Both the position numbers and the translations under genes were made by a program. From Plantago major (Eukaryota > Streptophyta > Magnoliopsida > Lamiales > Plantaginaceae): a stretch of DNA of 64,000 nt. Location of the stretch: assembly GCA_026545765.1 (NCBI GenBank), contig CM048843.1, forward strand, positions 23,061,646 through 23,125,645. The letters run 5' to 3'. Under the pieces are notes generated by a model. The model searched no databases, was not told the origin of the DNA, and worked only from the letters and a program-made list of their open reading frames with translations. Positions 22,484-37,456 of the stretch are shown piece by piece; position 1 is the stretch's first letter, and every line of letters begins with the position of its first letter.

Positions 22484-24245
22484 TTCCAGCTAGCTTTTCA
22501 GCTTCAGTAGTTTTTTTTTATCATTGACTAGTAAAAAGCTTGTCGTGAACAGTGGCGGAACCAGAATTTTGGGTCAGGTAAGGCACTCAAACAGAAAAAC
22601 TAAAAATCATACATGCAAAATTTTGTATTGACTCGAAATAAATGGCGTTGTATTGACTCGAAATAAATGGCGCAAGTGTCTTGGAAAATGGTATTTATAA
22701 AGGAATTACAAGGGATGGACAAACATTATACAATGATAGAGTCGAAAATACTGGGGATTACTAACATCTGTGTTTTACATAAACGTTAAAAATGTGGCTT
22801 TGTAGTTAATGTCACATGATACTCACATTTAAGTTAGTTGAGTTACATAAAATGTACATTGATAAACCGTTAGTGATTTTGTTTGAAACATTATAGTTTT
22901 ACTTAAAAATATTAGTACATAGTACTTTGTTAAAAATAGTTCATCCGCCACATGAGTTTGTGAAAGAAGACATATTTTTCAGTTTAATAGTGAAAATGTA
23001 TATTTAGTTTATATAAGTAGGGTTGGTAAATAAAGGTCAAAGTTGAAAGAAGGAAATGGAAAGAGAGCAAGCAAAATAAAGGAAAATAAGAGGTGCAAAA
23101 GGAAAATGAGAGGCAGTTGGGGGCTCGATCCAATGCCCATTTAAGAAAGATAGATTTTAAACTTGATGAAACGTCCATTGAGAGACTGAGCAATTTCATT
23201 CAGCGTGAGGGGCAGTAAAACTATATATCTATAAACTGAAATGAAAAAAAATTAAAAAAAAAGAAAAAAAGAAAAAATACGAACTTCGTAGCCGAAATCC
23301 AGGTGAGGCAAGTGCCTCACTTGGCCCCTATGTAAATCCGCCCCTGTACGTGAACGCGCAGCTTTTTAAATCAACTAGTTGGTTGAAGAAGCTACCCATG
23401 TTAGCTTTTTTTTTTTTAAAAAAAGCTACTTGTTATCTTTTTATTCCGAAAATATCCCTAACCTAAATTAAATAAAGTAAAACCAATCGTTAGTATTATT
23501 CTCGTGTTCTATCTTTTACTGCGGTGCTGTTCTGTGTTCCATCGCCTCTCTTTGCCAGCGCTCCATGTAATCTGCTACTGCTCCTGCTCTTCTTTAATTA
23601 CATAATATGAATTTCTCGAGTTGTGAATTCTCGTTGCCAGCGTTCTGTGTTCCTTTGTGAGTTTTTTTATTTTCAGCGCTAGTTGTATATTTTTGATTCG
23701 TTGAGTGCGTAAGTTCTTGTCTATGCATATATCATGAAGGATGATCCTTGTGATTGAGCAATGATATGGTCTGATGATAATACTATTCAATCTATTATTC
23801 TTCTGTTATAGTTTTGATGCTGTTTAATTAGCTTGAATTTAATTATGCTTAGTGCATTTCTAGTCCTGCTTAAATTAATATTTCTTTTACTATTCAACAT
23901 ATGTTTCTTGGATTAGTTGAGGTTTTAGGGACTGTGGATGAATGAATTGTTGTGAGCATTTACTATGTCAAGTTGAAGGTGGCTAATGAAAAAGAACCAT
24001 GGGCTTACTCCATTCGAACTGCAGTTACGTTCCAAATTCCAGTTTTAGAAAAATGTGATGTAATATTATTTAGAAAAATAAGAGTAATGCCCTTTTATAA
24101 AATACCAGCTAGCTTATCAGTTAATTTGCTAAATACCTACATTAAAATCAGCTAGCTTTTCAGCTAGTTAATCAGCTACCTATTCAGCTACCAGCTAGTT
24201 AATCAGCTAACAGTTAGCTTTCCAGCTAGTTTTGCAAAACATGAC
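22484..24245. mobile_element. Candidate non-autonomous element with AGCT-rich subterminal repeats
   Basis: The right part (24108-24232) is a run of CAGCTAG, TTTCAGCTAGTTAATCAGCT and CCAGCTAGTTAATCAGCTA units ending in GCAAAACATGACCTTA. The left part has CTAGCTTTCCAGCTAGCTTTTC (22485-22506). Arrays of short subterminal repeats are typical of hAT-like elements. The exact termini and a target duplication were not fixed. A second element (22550-23346) is inserted in its left part. The interior (about 23490-23800) has no recognised gene. Confidence 0.35.
22550..23346. mobile_element. hAT-like non-autonomous element
   Basis: The left end CAGTGGCGGAACCAG and the complement of the right end (CAGGGGCGGATTTAC) are inverted repeats of the CAGNGGCGGA type common in plant hAT-like elements. 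Flanking 8-mers GTCGTGAA (22542-22549) and TACGTGAA (23347-23354) match at 6 of 8 positions, as expected for an aged 8-bp hAT duplication. It is 797 bases long with no transposase. Confidence 0.65.
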
Positions 24246-25142
24246 CTTAGATTAGTTTTAACCTGTCTTGGTAAAAGAACGATTTAGTCACACTATGTGG
24301 TTACGTTTTAGAGAGGTTGTAAACATATAGTCGAAACATTTCTTATGCTCATTATAATTCTGATGATACCAGAAATAGGATCACAAGATAATTCATATAA
24401 GAGCATAACAAAATATAAGGTTTATCAATAAAATGAGATCAAATATTCAATCATTAATGGTCTTTAATGCTTAACTACCTTTTATATATGGGGCGACAAA
24501 GGTGGACCCTGTATTGGCTTCTCTATGTTGTGATGTCGGCTTCAGAGCTGCTTCGAGACTCCTATACTTCGATGAGAGAGCCTCACTCGAGGCGCTATGC
24601 TGACCAAGGGTCTTCGCCCGAGGGCCTAGGGTGCCTGTCATCCACTCTTAGTCCTTCGGAGTCTAACTAGCCCTTCAAGTGGCATGGGCCTTAACCTCTC
24701 CAGTGGTGTGATGAATTTTCTCCCCATATCAAATTCATTCCGTAATCAATAAAATTGTCATTGCGGTATTGCCGTTAAAAATAAAATAAAATAAAATAAA
24801 CAACAACAGTATCAGGCGTCCCTGAGCTCGCTGCTGTGCTTCTTGAAATAGCATGGTAAAACATTCAAGTTTGTAAAACTTAATTCAAGCGGCAAGGAAA
24901 CTTCAATCGACAATTCACTTTCTTTATAAAAGATCACCTAAGATATTTATATAACACCGCACAGAATATATTGATAGAGTCTACCTGCTATGAGACATCC
25001 TTTATTTACAAAGTTCACTTGCACCATATACAACGGTTAAAAGTTAAAACCCTATACTTCAAATTAAAAAATTCAAAACTCTTTTTTCTTTTATCATTTA
25101 TTTTTTAATCTAAAATTATCGATTGTTAATAATTTAGTGTTA
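24246..25142. other. Unassigned sequence with a GC-richer island
   Basis: A GC-richer stretch (about 24485-24700) contains a 67-codon open frame with no recognisable domain, followed by an (AAAAT)n-like tract at 24777-24800. It could be part of an unrecognised retroelement. No gene is called. Confidence 0.35.
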
Positions 25143-25354
25143 CACACTATAATTTATCTAGAGACGGACCTATATTGTCAAGAAAATCATCGATGTTATT
25201 AATCAAAATACCTATGTTCTCAACATTAATTTTTTTTAATATTACAATAATACTTATTTCATTAACAACATAGACGTTTTGATTAACAACATGGATTGTA
25301 TTATTGATAACATATGCCGTCTTTATCTAGAGACCGTCTCTCATAAGACTTTGT
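25143..25354. mobile_element. MITE, GAGACGGTCTCTAGATAA type, copy 3
   Basis: The left end TTATCTAGAGACGGACC and the right end TTATCTAGAGACCGTCTCTC are inverted. The interior shares ATCGATGTTATTAATCAAAA and AACATAGACGTTTTGATTAA with the two copies at 1.2-2.2 kb. Confidence 0.65.
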
Positions 25355-26271
25355 AATAATTATTAGGATTAATTATAAATTGGAAAAGATTTTTGTGAAA
25401 CAGAGGGATTAGTTGAGGAGCAACTTAATTTTGTAAGATATCATATGTCGAAAAGACCAGAACAAACATTACATATTTATCAACAAATTAACATCACATT
25501 AACATGTTTAAAAATACATATCATACATACTCCGTATTTCTTATACACAAGATGTTTGAAGTAAATCATATGATGTTCATAATTAAATATGTCATATTTA
25601 TCATCTGGCCCCTCCGATAGGTGATACACTATCACAAAAGTTTGTATTAGTTGAGACTGAGAATTAAACATTACAGAAATGTGTATTCCTTAAAACTATA
25701 TAAAGTACTTGTATTGAAGATAATGCCTATAAATGAACAATGTACGAAATGTAGACATGGTGATGTATGTATTGAAAAGAGCGTACGTACGTCCGTGAAC
25801 TGTGCAAAAGTTGAGTAGAGTTAGGGCCCTACACCAACCGGTCGATACAATGCTCTTCTTCGTACTTGTTGCATTCCGAAAACGAGCCAGTAGATTGGAA
25901 AAACAAATTTAAAAAGATAAAAAAAAAAGGAAAAAGGATTTCTTTTTAAAATCAAAAAAGGAAAGCAAATAAAATCAAAAACAAAAGTAAAGTTAAAACA
26001 TTTATACTAGAAGTTAGTTAATTAAGGCTATATTATCTTTGTCTGAACTATACTGAATTAAATTGAATTGAACTGAATTTATTTGTACTATAAAAAAATA
26101 ATTGAACTAAACTGAAATTAATAATTTTTATGATGAAGAGAACAAACAAATAAATAGTAACCCGATTTTATTTCAGTGAAATGTTGACCAACATATTTGT
26201 TTGTTGCATGTCAAATACTAATCACTGTACAACCGAACTTTAACATAAGTTAAATTGTTTGACAAACAATC
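25355..26271. other. Unassigned AT-rich sequence
   Basis: A Stowaway-like right end (TTTTTGTGAAACAGAGGGATTA) lies near 25389-25410 without a clear partner. No supported gene. Confidence 0.45.
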
Positions 26272-26515
26272 TACTCCCTCCGTCCCAATTCTATCTTTCT
26301 GCATTTTGTTTTGGCCGTCTCAACTTCATCTTCTTATCCCTTAAATAGAAAATCTCTCTCTTATTTTATACACTATATCTCCTACTTTATTCACTATTTG
26401 TCATAATTTATTCACTTTTTTTTCTACTTTATCACCATCCCTCATACTTTATTCAATTTTCTCTTAAATCTTATGTCCGAGCTCGTGAGAAGATAAAACC
26501 GGAACGGAGGGAGTA
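26272..26515. mobile_element. Stowaway-like MITE
   Basis: The left end TACTCCCTCCGTCCCAATTC and the right end AAACCGGAACGGAGGGAGTA form the inverted ends. The interior has TACTTTATTCAC and ATCTCTCTCTTATTTTATAC phrases shared with 6561-6807. Length is about 244 bases. Confidence 0.75.
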
Positions 26516-29500
26516 TTAAACTTCAACGTGTTAGATAAGTATGGTGAACAGGACATAATTGTGAATATATATATTATTCCCTCCGATCTATTCCCTATAA
26601 AAATTTTTCATTTTACTATTATGCGGTCAACTGTTTTTAAGTTACCACACGAATTGCTAAACAATCCAATATTTTCCACTATATTATTATGAAAATAATA
26701 ATACTAAAAAAATCCCTTGTTTTTAAATTTTGGTAAATTCTTTCATATTGTTTGTAAATTTTTATTGTTTTTTATTTACATAATTATTTTAAAGCTATTA
26801 GTTTGAACTTTTTCATGTCATTTTCTTGTTTAAACTTTTTATTATTTTTAATTATTGTTGTGAATGTTAAAGATTTTTATACCTAAAAAAACAAACCCAT
26901 CTGCACATATGGAGAATGTAAAACACACTGTTATTTTGAACGTATTGGAGCAAATTAAACTGTAGAGTTTTAAAGAACATAAGGTATCCGTGCAATTTAA
27001 AGAACATAAGGTACATCCATTCATATTTTGAATAACATATAGGGTACATTCATACATTTTACCTATAGTAGGTAGGTAGAAGAAATTAAAAGAAAGAAAT
27101 TCGAAATGTTGACAAAATAAATAGTGAGGAATTAAAATTTGTAACTCGAAAATGAAAATGTGAAGTAAATTATTGTGTCCTGGGAGATGAACAAAAAACA
27201 TGCATGCATATATACAGTTAAAAGTGTTGATAGACTGATGATGTACACGTGAATACCAGGTTACACGCGAGCAATGGAGTCAAATCTCTGGAAATTTCAG
27301 AATACTATACAAATCTAATGGGGCATACTATACTATACTATACTATATGTGTTTGGTTTAGTTTAGTGGACTGGTAGAGACTTGTTTGTTTTGGAAGATA
27401 GTTTTCTTTCTTTCGGGTAAATGTATCGATCTTAATAGCAATCACATAAGCTCGGTTGCTACTTGGTAGCTATATAGGTAATCTCTCTCATCTTTATTAG
27501 GGTTCTAGTTCTAGACTGTGGGACTCATCACTTGTCAAAGATAACATAGTGTGAGGACTAAACCGACGCGTGCTTCCTACCTTTAATTTCCTCTACTTGT
27601 GTTATATATTGCGCTTTCGTGGTCCTTCCTTTCTTATTTCTCATTTCCAATTAATACACACGCACTAAATTTTACGATATACAAACCCGATAACATCACA
27701 CTTTTACATTCAACATTGTTTGATATACATATCTTACCTTGATAATACAAAACATGTCACGTATGTAGCTATGCATGCAATTTTGATCATAAGATGAAAG
27801 TTGATTATCTCTTGCTAAAACTGGTCAACAATAATAATATATTGGATTTTTTTAATGATGAGATTGATTATCATAAGGATAAATTTTACTCTGCAATTAA
27901 ACCTTTTATCCAACTTTAAAGTTACAACTCTAACTTCAATTTATTTTATTTTACCCACAAATATTTACCTACATTTTAGAGAAAGTCTCATTAAAGGCCT
28001 GATTTTTGCGCAAAAGAATCCTAGTGTACACATTATTGATGAAATTATGCAGGGTCATTTGTACTAGATGTTCTGGTAGTCCTAAGTTGGCTATAAGACT
28101 ACCTTTGCTTCGATAGATTATAGATAGATTGTAGTCAGGAGGGTGTGTTTATAGTATAGTTGTTATTTTGCTGCTTTGGTTGTAATGCCGGGATCTTTCG
28201 GTCGGCTGCTTTTTGATTGACTAAGACAGTGATGCTCTTGGTTCCAAATAAAAAAAAAAAGGCCTCACTTTTGTAACAATAGAAAAGATCACATTGCATT
28301 AGTGTAAACATGTGTGCATGGCAAACACTTGCGTTGGAATGATATTGCCTTTCATCATATTCAGAAAAATTAGGACTTTTCCAATAATTACACCTGCTAA
28401 GCAATAATCACATTGCTTAACAGGTACTATTAAGTTATATTTATTTTCTTTTATTGGGGGTAACTTGCATCTTCCAACCAAAATTTTGAGTGTCAGTTGT
28501 AAATTTCGTTGAATGTTTGAGTGGCAATTATAAATTTCAGCGAATAGCTAGATTTAATTGGCACAAATCAAATCTTTAGAATAGAACCATACATTATATG
28601 GAAAGGCCATGGATACTGCCAGAGCAATATACATGCTGCCAGATCAATATACTCTACTGCCCTTTTATTGAAATAAATTATTGTTTGATTAATTTGTTGA
28701 AGGAAACGATTACTAAAAGTACAAGTCCAAGAGCTAAATGGAATGAAGCCATTATGGGCCGAAGCTGTAGAAACTAACAATTTGACTATTTAGCCCAATA
28801 GTAATTAAATAGGACTAGGTGGGATCTGAATGATATGATCGATTCCTACAGGGATTTGATTCTTAGAACAAAATCAGGCTAGGCCAATGGATCATACTAA
28901 TTTCTACCAAGTTGGAACATCAAAGAAGAAGCATATAGAACTGGTTTTTCAATTGCTTGATTTCATGGAAGTATGGAAATCATAAATGTCAACAGTAAAG
29001 CTGATCGCATTCAGTAATTTTAACTTTTAAGCAACTGTTATGAAGATTCTACAGACAAATTTGAAAACGAAAGAAGATCTATCTAATCTAATTAATAACC
29101 GATTAAAAACTTTAAAAGATCCAAACAGCTGAACATACTTCGCCATATGCTGCCTCTCTTTCGCGGCTTCTTCTGCGCTGCAGCATAATCCTCCGCCCCG
29201 CTTGGCAGCCACTTATCAAAACTATGTTCACGATGTTCCAGACTTGATACCAACAATGGAGGCTCCATGCTTATGTCTGTTTATGCTTCTTGAATAAGTT
29301 CCTACGTATTTATAAAAGAAGAGAAGAGAGTATATTGGACGGTACTTATATAGCCTTGCTTATTAGAACCTTATTCTTATAGTAATAGGATTAGTGTTTC
29401 AAACATCTATAGTAATAGGATTAGTATTTCCAACATCCACAGAACTTAGGTCTCAAATTATACTCACTCTACTCTAAATTTTCAAATTATTTCTCTAATC

Positions 29501-29841
29501 CGAACTCTTGAGATTGAAACTGTTCCCAAGTTTTTCCGTATGAGTTTTGCTTTTGATGTGAAACAAAACAATGACATAAAAGGCAGGAAGAAGCTTTCAT
29601 TAAAACACTTTACATGGCCATAAATATTCATAAATCACAACTGTTTTACATAGAAGACAATATGTGGATATTACAGGCAAGGAAATTCTGTGTTCAACTG
29701 AAAGTTACATGCTTAAAGTGCAGGCATGGAGGTGCCGATATAACAATGGCACAGATGATACTTACTGGATACATATCCAGTAACTACTTATATACATAAG
29801 ACTGCAATTACTATGTTGGAATCTATTAGTTATAGGATGAG
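26516..29841. other. AT-rich intergenic DNA downstream of the protease gene
   Basis: A further Stowaway-like left end (ATTCCCTCCGATCTATTCCC) lies at about 26577-26597. An (ACTAT)n run lies at 27327-27346. Short ORFs at 26848-27201, 28135-28404 and 29027-29212 on the minus strand have no recognisable domain; the last one is GC-richer at its start. No gene is supported. The 3' UTR of the protease gene probably occupies the last 200-250 bases. Confidence 0.5.
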
Positions 29842-32457
<2,616 letters not shown>

Positions 32458-32502
32458 TGGAGATGGATTGGTGAAGATATTTTTGGGAATGGTGGGGTGT
32501 AG

Positions 32503-32508
32503 ATATAA
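32503..32508 (-). promoter_or_regulatory. Candidate TATA box of the RD19-like gene
   Basis: The minus strand reads CCTTATATCTACACC, about 46 bases upstream of the chosen ATG. That would leave a short leader. Inferred from position only. Confidence 0.4.
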
Positions 32509-32744
32509 GGGGATTGGGTGAACATTGACGAGTTGGATAAGAACACGTGGCATTCTACTGTGGTTGGTTTAGCACTTAGCTTAGCTGCTGCTACAAGCTA
32601 CTGTGAGGGCTAGGTGTTTCTTCACCTGCCCTGGAAATTTGGGTGTAAACTGCACATAGATCCCTCTTCTTGTCTTTTTATACAAATTTGCATATAATAC
32701 CCATATTTGATTAAAATTGTGTATGGACGAGTAACTGAAAGGGG

Positions 32745-33265
32745 TGTTGTTAAACGCAACAACTTTTTGGCTAAATGCAGCACCAATTATTTGCGTACTT
32801 ACCAAAAATGCCCCTAACTCAAAAAAAACTTTAAAAATTAACGTAAAATCGAAATAACTCGTTTACACAAACACAATAACATTAATATGCACGATTGAAT
32901 AAAATTTCAACAATAAAAAACATCGAAAAATTTTCGCTTTTTTTTTTTTTTTTTTTTTTTGTGAAAAGTGGAAAAAGTTGAAAAATATGTAGAGAAATTG
33001 GGGGAAAAAAAATAAATTAAATGCTGCAAAAAAAAAATGAAATGGCCGGTTTTGAGAACCGGCCATTACCATTTTTTTTTTTGCAGCTTTTTTTTTTTCC
33101 AACTTTTTTTTTTCCAATTAAAATGGCCCGTTTGACCGGCAATATTTTTTTTAAAATTTAAATTTATTTATTTTGAATTTGCAACTTTAACTTTAATTCG
33201 AACTTGAATCGAAATACTTCCGAATAAAAGGTTACAATTTGAACACGAACGAACTTGAATAGAAA
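32745..33265 (+). repeat. MULE-C left terminal inverted repeat
   Basis: Pairs with 51908-52454. Contains the palindrome AATGGCCGGTTTTGAGAACC / GGCCATT (about 33039-33066), a long poly(T) and AAATGGCCCGTTTGACCGGC. The inverted copy is on the right. Confidence 0.88.
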
Positions 33266-33281
33266 ATATTACATGCCATGA

Positions 33282-35619
33282 CTATTGAGTACGTAATGGA
33301 ATAACATCTTCAAAGTGTTCACAAATTTCATCGACAATATCGAATACGTCTTTCTGGCTCATATAACGCCTGCTTGGCTCAGTTATTTGTGCAAGTTTAG
33401 CCCCGAGCCATTGTATACTCTACAAATAAAAAACACAGAACGTAAGGATTTGATGAAATGGTAACGTCGTGTATGTATATGTATTGAATGTTTAGGAACC
33501 ATACCACGGTAGGATTCATGTTTACCGGTCAGTAATGTGCCCTTCGAGTAAATGATTCTTGGCGTGTCACCAGATATGCGTCCTTGGGCGAAACCAGTCC
33601 TGATATGGTGGAAGAGCTTCAGGTCCGTAATGAACTCGAAGTGTTTGGAGATGGAAATTACATCGAGCGGTCTGAAAGTTCTCGAATGAGTCTCCAGGAC
33701 GATAATTAAGAACATCGATAGAGTGAAGGTTGTGGTGGCCTTTGCACAATCATTGGTGTTATGAGTGGTTGAGAAATGAATTGGGGGTATCCGAATCATG
33801 CGATAACACTACGGCATGTAAGCCTCCGTGATCTTTAAACAATGAATAATTCCCCTAAATTGAGAAATGGGGACAACTTCCTCCGCTCTTTGTCCATATG
33901 GTGTCCAAATAACCTATTACATATGAGGTAAGTAACATAAGTAAATAATCATAATAGAGTTTAAATGTTAATGAAGACTAGCGTGATAAATTTCACGACA
34001 GACTTCATTGCAGGAACATTGTCCAGGGCACTTCTGTATGCAAGATGTAGAGCAGTTTGATCTTGGTCGATGGTTCCCAAGTTCCATGATTCAAAACCAG
34101 GAAAGTGCTTGTAGATCCACATCTGAAAATCGTATAAAGACTTCAATAAAAAATGTATTTTTTATAAAGTTACGAAAAAATGTATAAATAATATACGGGA
34201 TGTAAAAAACCTGCACGAGTGAGAGACATCCATCTATTTGTTTGCAGTCAATACGTGATGCAATTCCCAACTGTCTATACTGATTGGCAAGTGCAACAAC
34301 TCCCCATGCGTACATATGAACCTCATCCAGCTGATGTAGGAACGGTAGAAATCCGAATTTCGATGACCACTCTTGTCGACAAATAGCGATGTGCCTATCA
34401 ACCACAACAAGTACATGATAGGATGTGAAGGAGGTGGAAGAGTTTGTGCTTTTAAAACGGCCTCAATTGTGCTACGCTTCAACCCAGCACTTTTAAAGTT
34501 GGCCTTCAATGATGCATCATTCAGTTGCATATGAGTTGATAATGAGAGCTTGAGCGTCTCTGGGTGGTTCGTTTCCACCTTAACTGCACGACCATGAACA
34601 GGAATTCCTAACAGATAGTGGACATCATGCAGGGTTATAGTCATCTCACCGAATGGCAAATGAAAGCTATTAGTTTCAGGATGCCACCGCTCAACAAATG
34701 CACTAATCAAAGGCATGTTGATCTTCGGGTGCATAGAGTCAGCAAGTGTGAGAGATGGCTATCATTTACAACAAAGACATCATCGTTTAAATAGTCTTTG
34801 AACTTGCTTAATTTACGGTATTGCTGAAACCCCTCTAGAATATCGCGGTCCTGTGGCATTTTAACGTAAATAGTAAATAAGAATGAGTTAACAATAGTAA
34901 ATATGAATACTCGGATTTTAAAGATATGGAATTAAATGACTTACATTTCCCATCCATATGGAGTGAGCGATGTGGCCTAGAAATCCTGTGAGTAACTCCG
35001 CATTTGTCGGGCCTCCATCAATACCTTGTATTAGCGGTCTCCAGGGTTGATTAGTGGCATTATTAGGAGCTTCCTCTCCACACTGGCTGCTTCCACCCTC
35101 TCCTTGGGGTCACCATTTGAGAATAACCAGAATCGTTGAATGGAGGGACATCATCATTTAAATGCGGAGATGCCCGATTTAATCAATTGGTTGAAATGTG
35201 TAGATTGGCCGGTATGAATTGGTGTTAAAATTGTTACCCGCTTCAGGCGATGTGTCATCTCGAAAGTCATCTGCCCCCTGATGCAGAGGGATTTCACTTT
35301 CAAGTATGTTCCTTGTTTGTGTGTCGATAGTTTCGGGTGACTCGTAGGAGTCCTCTATTAAGTTCTCCGTATCATCAGAACTTAATTCTTCATTGGCCAT
35401 CAATTTGGACCTTCTAGCTCTCGCTGAAGCAGGTATGGGCCTTCTTTCCCGTCCACGAATCTCTCTCAAGCGTCCAAAATACTGGTCGACTGGTACCGAC
35501 GGGATATCCTTTACGTTCTTCTTGCCCCGTCTTTTATCTTCAGCACCGCCATCTTTGGATGAACCGTCTTTACTGAGTTTCTGTACGGAAATGAGAATAG
35601 TCGGAGTGTTAGAATTCAT
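33282..35619 (-). pseudogene. Plant mobile domain (PMD, MAIN-like) gene of MULE-C
   Basis: Same plan as the MULE-B gene. The N-terminal low-complexity exon (to about 34950) has GGAEDKRRGKKNVKDIPSVP and PIPASARARR; its splice acceptor lies near 35583. The next exon has DRDILEGF, then the PMD core INMPLISAFVERWHPETNSF, EMTITLHDVHYLLGIPVHGR, RSTIEAVLKAQ and YLLWLIGTSLFVDKSGH. The following exons have MWIYKHFPGFESWNLGTIDQ, then VIWTPYGQRAEEVVPISQF and AYMP, and last YMSQKDVFDIVDEICEHFED, ending at 33282-33284. Breaks: the same frame offset before the core as in MULE-B (near 34745), a shift within the core near 34370, one in the N-terminal exon near 35110-35180 and one after AYMP (near 33810). The stop seen in MULE-B after the QYRQLGVA block is absent here. 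Confidence 0.78.
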
Positions 35620-35823
35620 AGAGAAAGATAAGCAATCAAATATACTACAGTTTATTAATGTATTATCATAACTTTACCTTCCAGATTCCTGAAATTTAAC
35701 ACTGATTGGATTGCAAAGTATTTGATAGTATGTTGTAAGGAAGAAGAACGTTTGAATGGAGAGTTGTGGTGTAAAAATGTGATGTATGGGGAGATTATTT
35801 ATAGAACCAAAAGCCCTCGGTTC

Positions 35824-35930
35824 ACGTGACATACCGGTTTACGTGACATATCGATTAACGTGACATATCGATTTACGTGACATATCGATTTACGTGACAT
35901 ATCGATTCACGTGACGTATCTGTTAGGAAT
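35824..35930. promoter_or_regulatory. Six 17-bp ACGTGAC repeats in the MULE-C intergenic region
   Basis: The unit ACGTGACATATCGATTT occurs six times in tandem with small changes, and the first and last are CACGTGAC. ACGT is the core of G-box/ABRE-type elements bound by bZIP and bHLH factors. The array occupies the place of the TTGACC/T cluster of MULE-B. The SIRE-1 insertion cuts it off in the sixth unit, separating it from the transposase TATA box. Regulatory function is inferred. Confidence 0.6.
35926..35930. repeat. SIRE-1 target site duplication (left)
   Basis: GTATC precedes the 5' LTR; the identical GTATC follows the 3' LTR at 48991-48995. Confidence 0.92.
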
Positions 35931-37340
35931 ATCTGTTAGTATTTTGATCACTCATCACATGTTCTTATCTTAGCCAGAAAGGTGATTAAGTACTCTTGGT
36001 TCATTTGAACATTGTAAAAGAGGAAATCACTGAGTATGATTAGTCTAGTAAATCTTGTATTAGGATTATAGGTCTCTGAATGTAATTTTTATTTCAAGAA
36101 GACCATGAAGATCAATCCTAGCAATGGAGCTTTTCTGAAGATTAGAAGACTGAAGATTGCACAAGGTTTATGAAGACACAAAGGTTTAGTCTAACTCAGA
36201 AAGACTATGTCCTTAATCCTTTCTTAAGTATATTAACTTATTTTCAGGATATGATTCTGGACATATGACATCATGAGTATGGAGCATGCAAGCCATCAGA
36301 AAGGCTCATGTATCCGTTGAGACTAAAGGACAATGAACAGTACTATGCATTAAATGCATCGGCAGAAATGCTGCAAAAAGCAGTCCTCTCTGAAAAATGA
36401 GATAGTGACTTCTGAGTACATAGTTCAAGATATAAACGGATATAATTTGATAGAGAGCACAACGTATACAATTCAAATGCCTCTCAAATTTATCTATATA
36501 TATCACACACTTAGATGCTTGAAAATACATACCTTAGAACGCTCTATCTTGCAAACTTACCATCAAGCAAAGTATTCTCTCAAGCACTCTACTACCCTTT
36601 CTGAAAGCATTCTGTTGCTTGAAGAATCACTAGTAGTTCTAAGTTGTCCTGAACCTTAACAATAGATTGTTATTCGTGAAAGAGTTGAACTATCAGATAC
36701 CCTTTTTGAAGCTCATTCTCCAGAATGGACACCAATTACTTGGGTCAGTAAAGAGCAGACTGCCATCCACTGAACAAGTGTATTAAGTAGTCTTATTCTA
36801 TTAGGCTCTCTGAAAACATAACTGAAAAGTTATACGAGAAGCCTCTCTGACATATACCTTATAACCAACACCATCAAGGCGTGGAGTGGAGGAAGTACTT
36901 GATTTGGGAAATCAGGGAATAACTCCAAGGTTATCTGAATAGAGGAAGTACTTAGCTCTAGGAGCTGGGGAATAAATCAGGGGGAACATTTGGTTGGGAA
37001 CCATTTGTTTAAGAATCTTAGAATAGGATTATTGTAAGGTGAACTCAATTATCTGTTCTAGTGAATTCTAGGTCTCAGAAAGACCGAAGTGGATTAGTTG
37101 GAGGATTACGCCACCTCCAGATACCACTATACTTGCTGTGTCATTTACCTTTCTGTATTTACATTTCAGCAAAGCACACACACATATTTATTGTTTCTAC
37201 ACTAACCTATCTTAAAGTCTTCCGCGCTCTGAATTTAAGTATCGAAACCCTGTTTCGAGAAACTGTGTTTATCGACAAAAGTTTTAAAAGACTATTCACC
37301 CCCCCTCTAGTCTTTTACTTTGCTGTTATCTGGACCAACA
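35931..37340 (+). repeat. SIRE-1 5' LTR
   Basis: 1410 bases, TGTTAGGA...CCAACA. Near-identical to 47651-48990 apart from about 78 bases (36441-36518) missing from the 3' LTR. That segment contains TCTATATATATCAC, a possible TATA region. A C tract (CACCCCCCCT, near 37298-37307) lies near the 3' end. Confidence 0.93.
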
Positions 37341-37342
37341 AG

Positions 37343-37357
37343 TGGTATTAGAGCAGG
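37343..37357 (+). other. SIRE-1 primer binding site
   Basis: TGGTATTAGAGCAGG, two bases after the LTR, complementary to the 3' end of initiator methionine tRNA with one change from the usual TGGTATCAGAGC. Confidence 0.85.
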
Positions 37358-37456
37358 AGGTTCACAAGCCTTCTGCACTGAACCTAGATTCCCAGATAGG
37401 TGAAGGAACTTTGTCCCTTTCTGAGGACTATATAATCTGTGTTGTAAGTGTGCAGG

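Noticed and set aside
24467-24670. GC-richer 67-codon open frame
   Set aside because: No known motif, no splice or promoter context; may be a retroelement fragment, but this cannot be supported.
29027-29212. 61-codon minus-strand frame starting MAAKRGGG
   Set aside because: Only the first 30 codons look non-random; no domain and no supporting signals. Kept as unassigned sequence.
35824-35930. Possible CRISPR-like array of short repeats
   Set aside because: The units are directly tandem without unique spacers, in a plant transposon promoter. It is a minisatellite, not a CRISPR.
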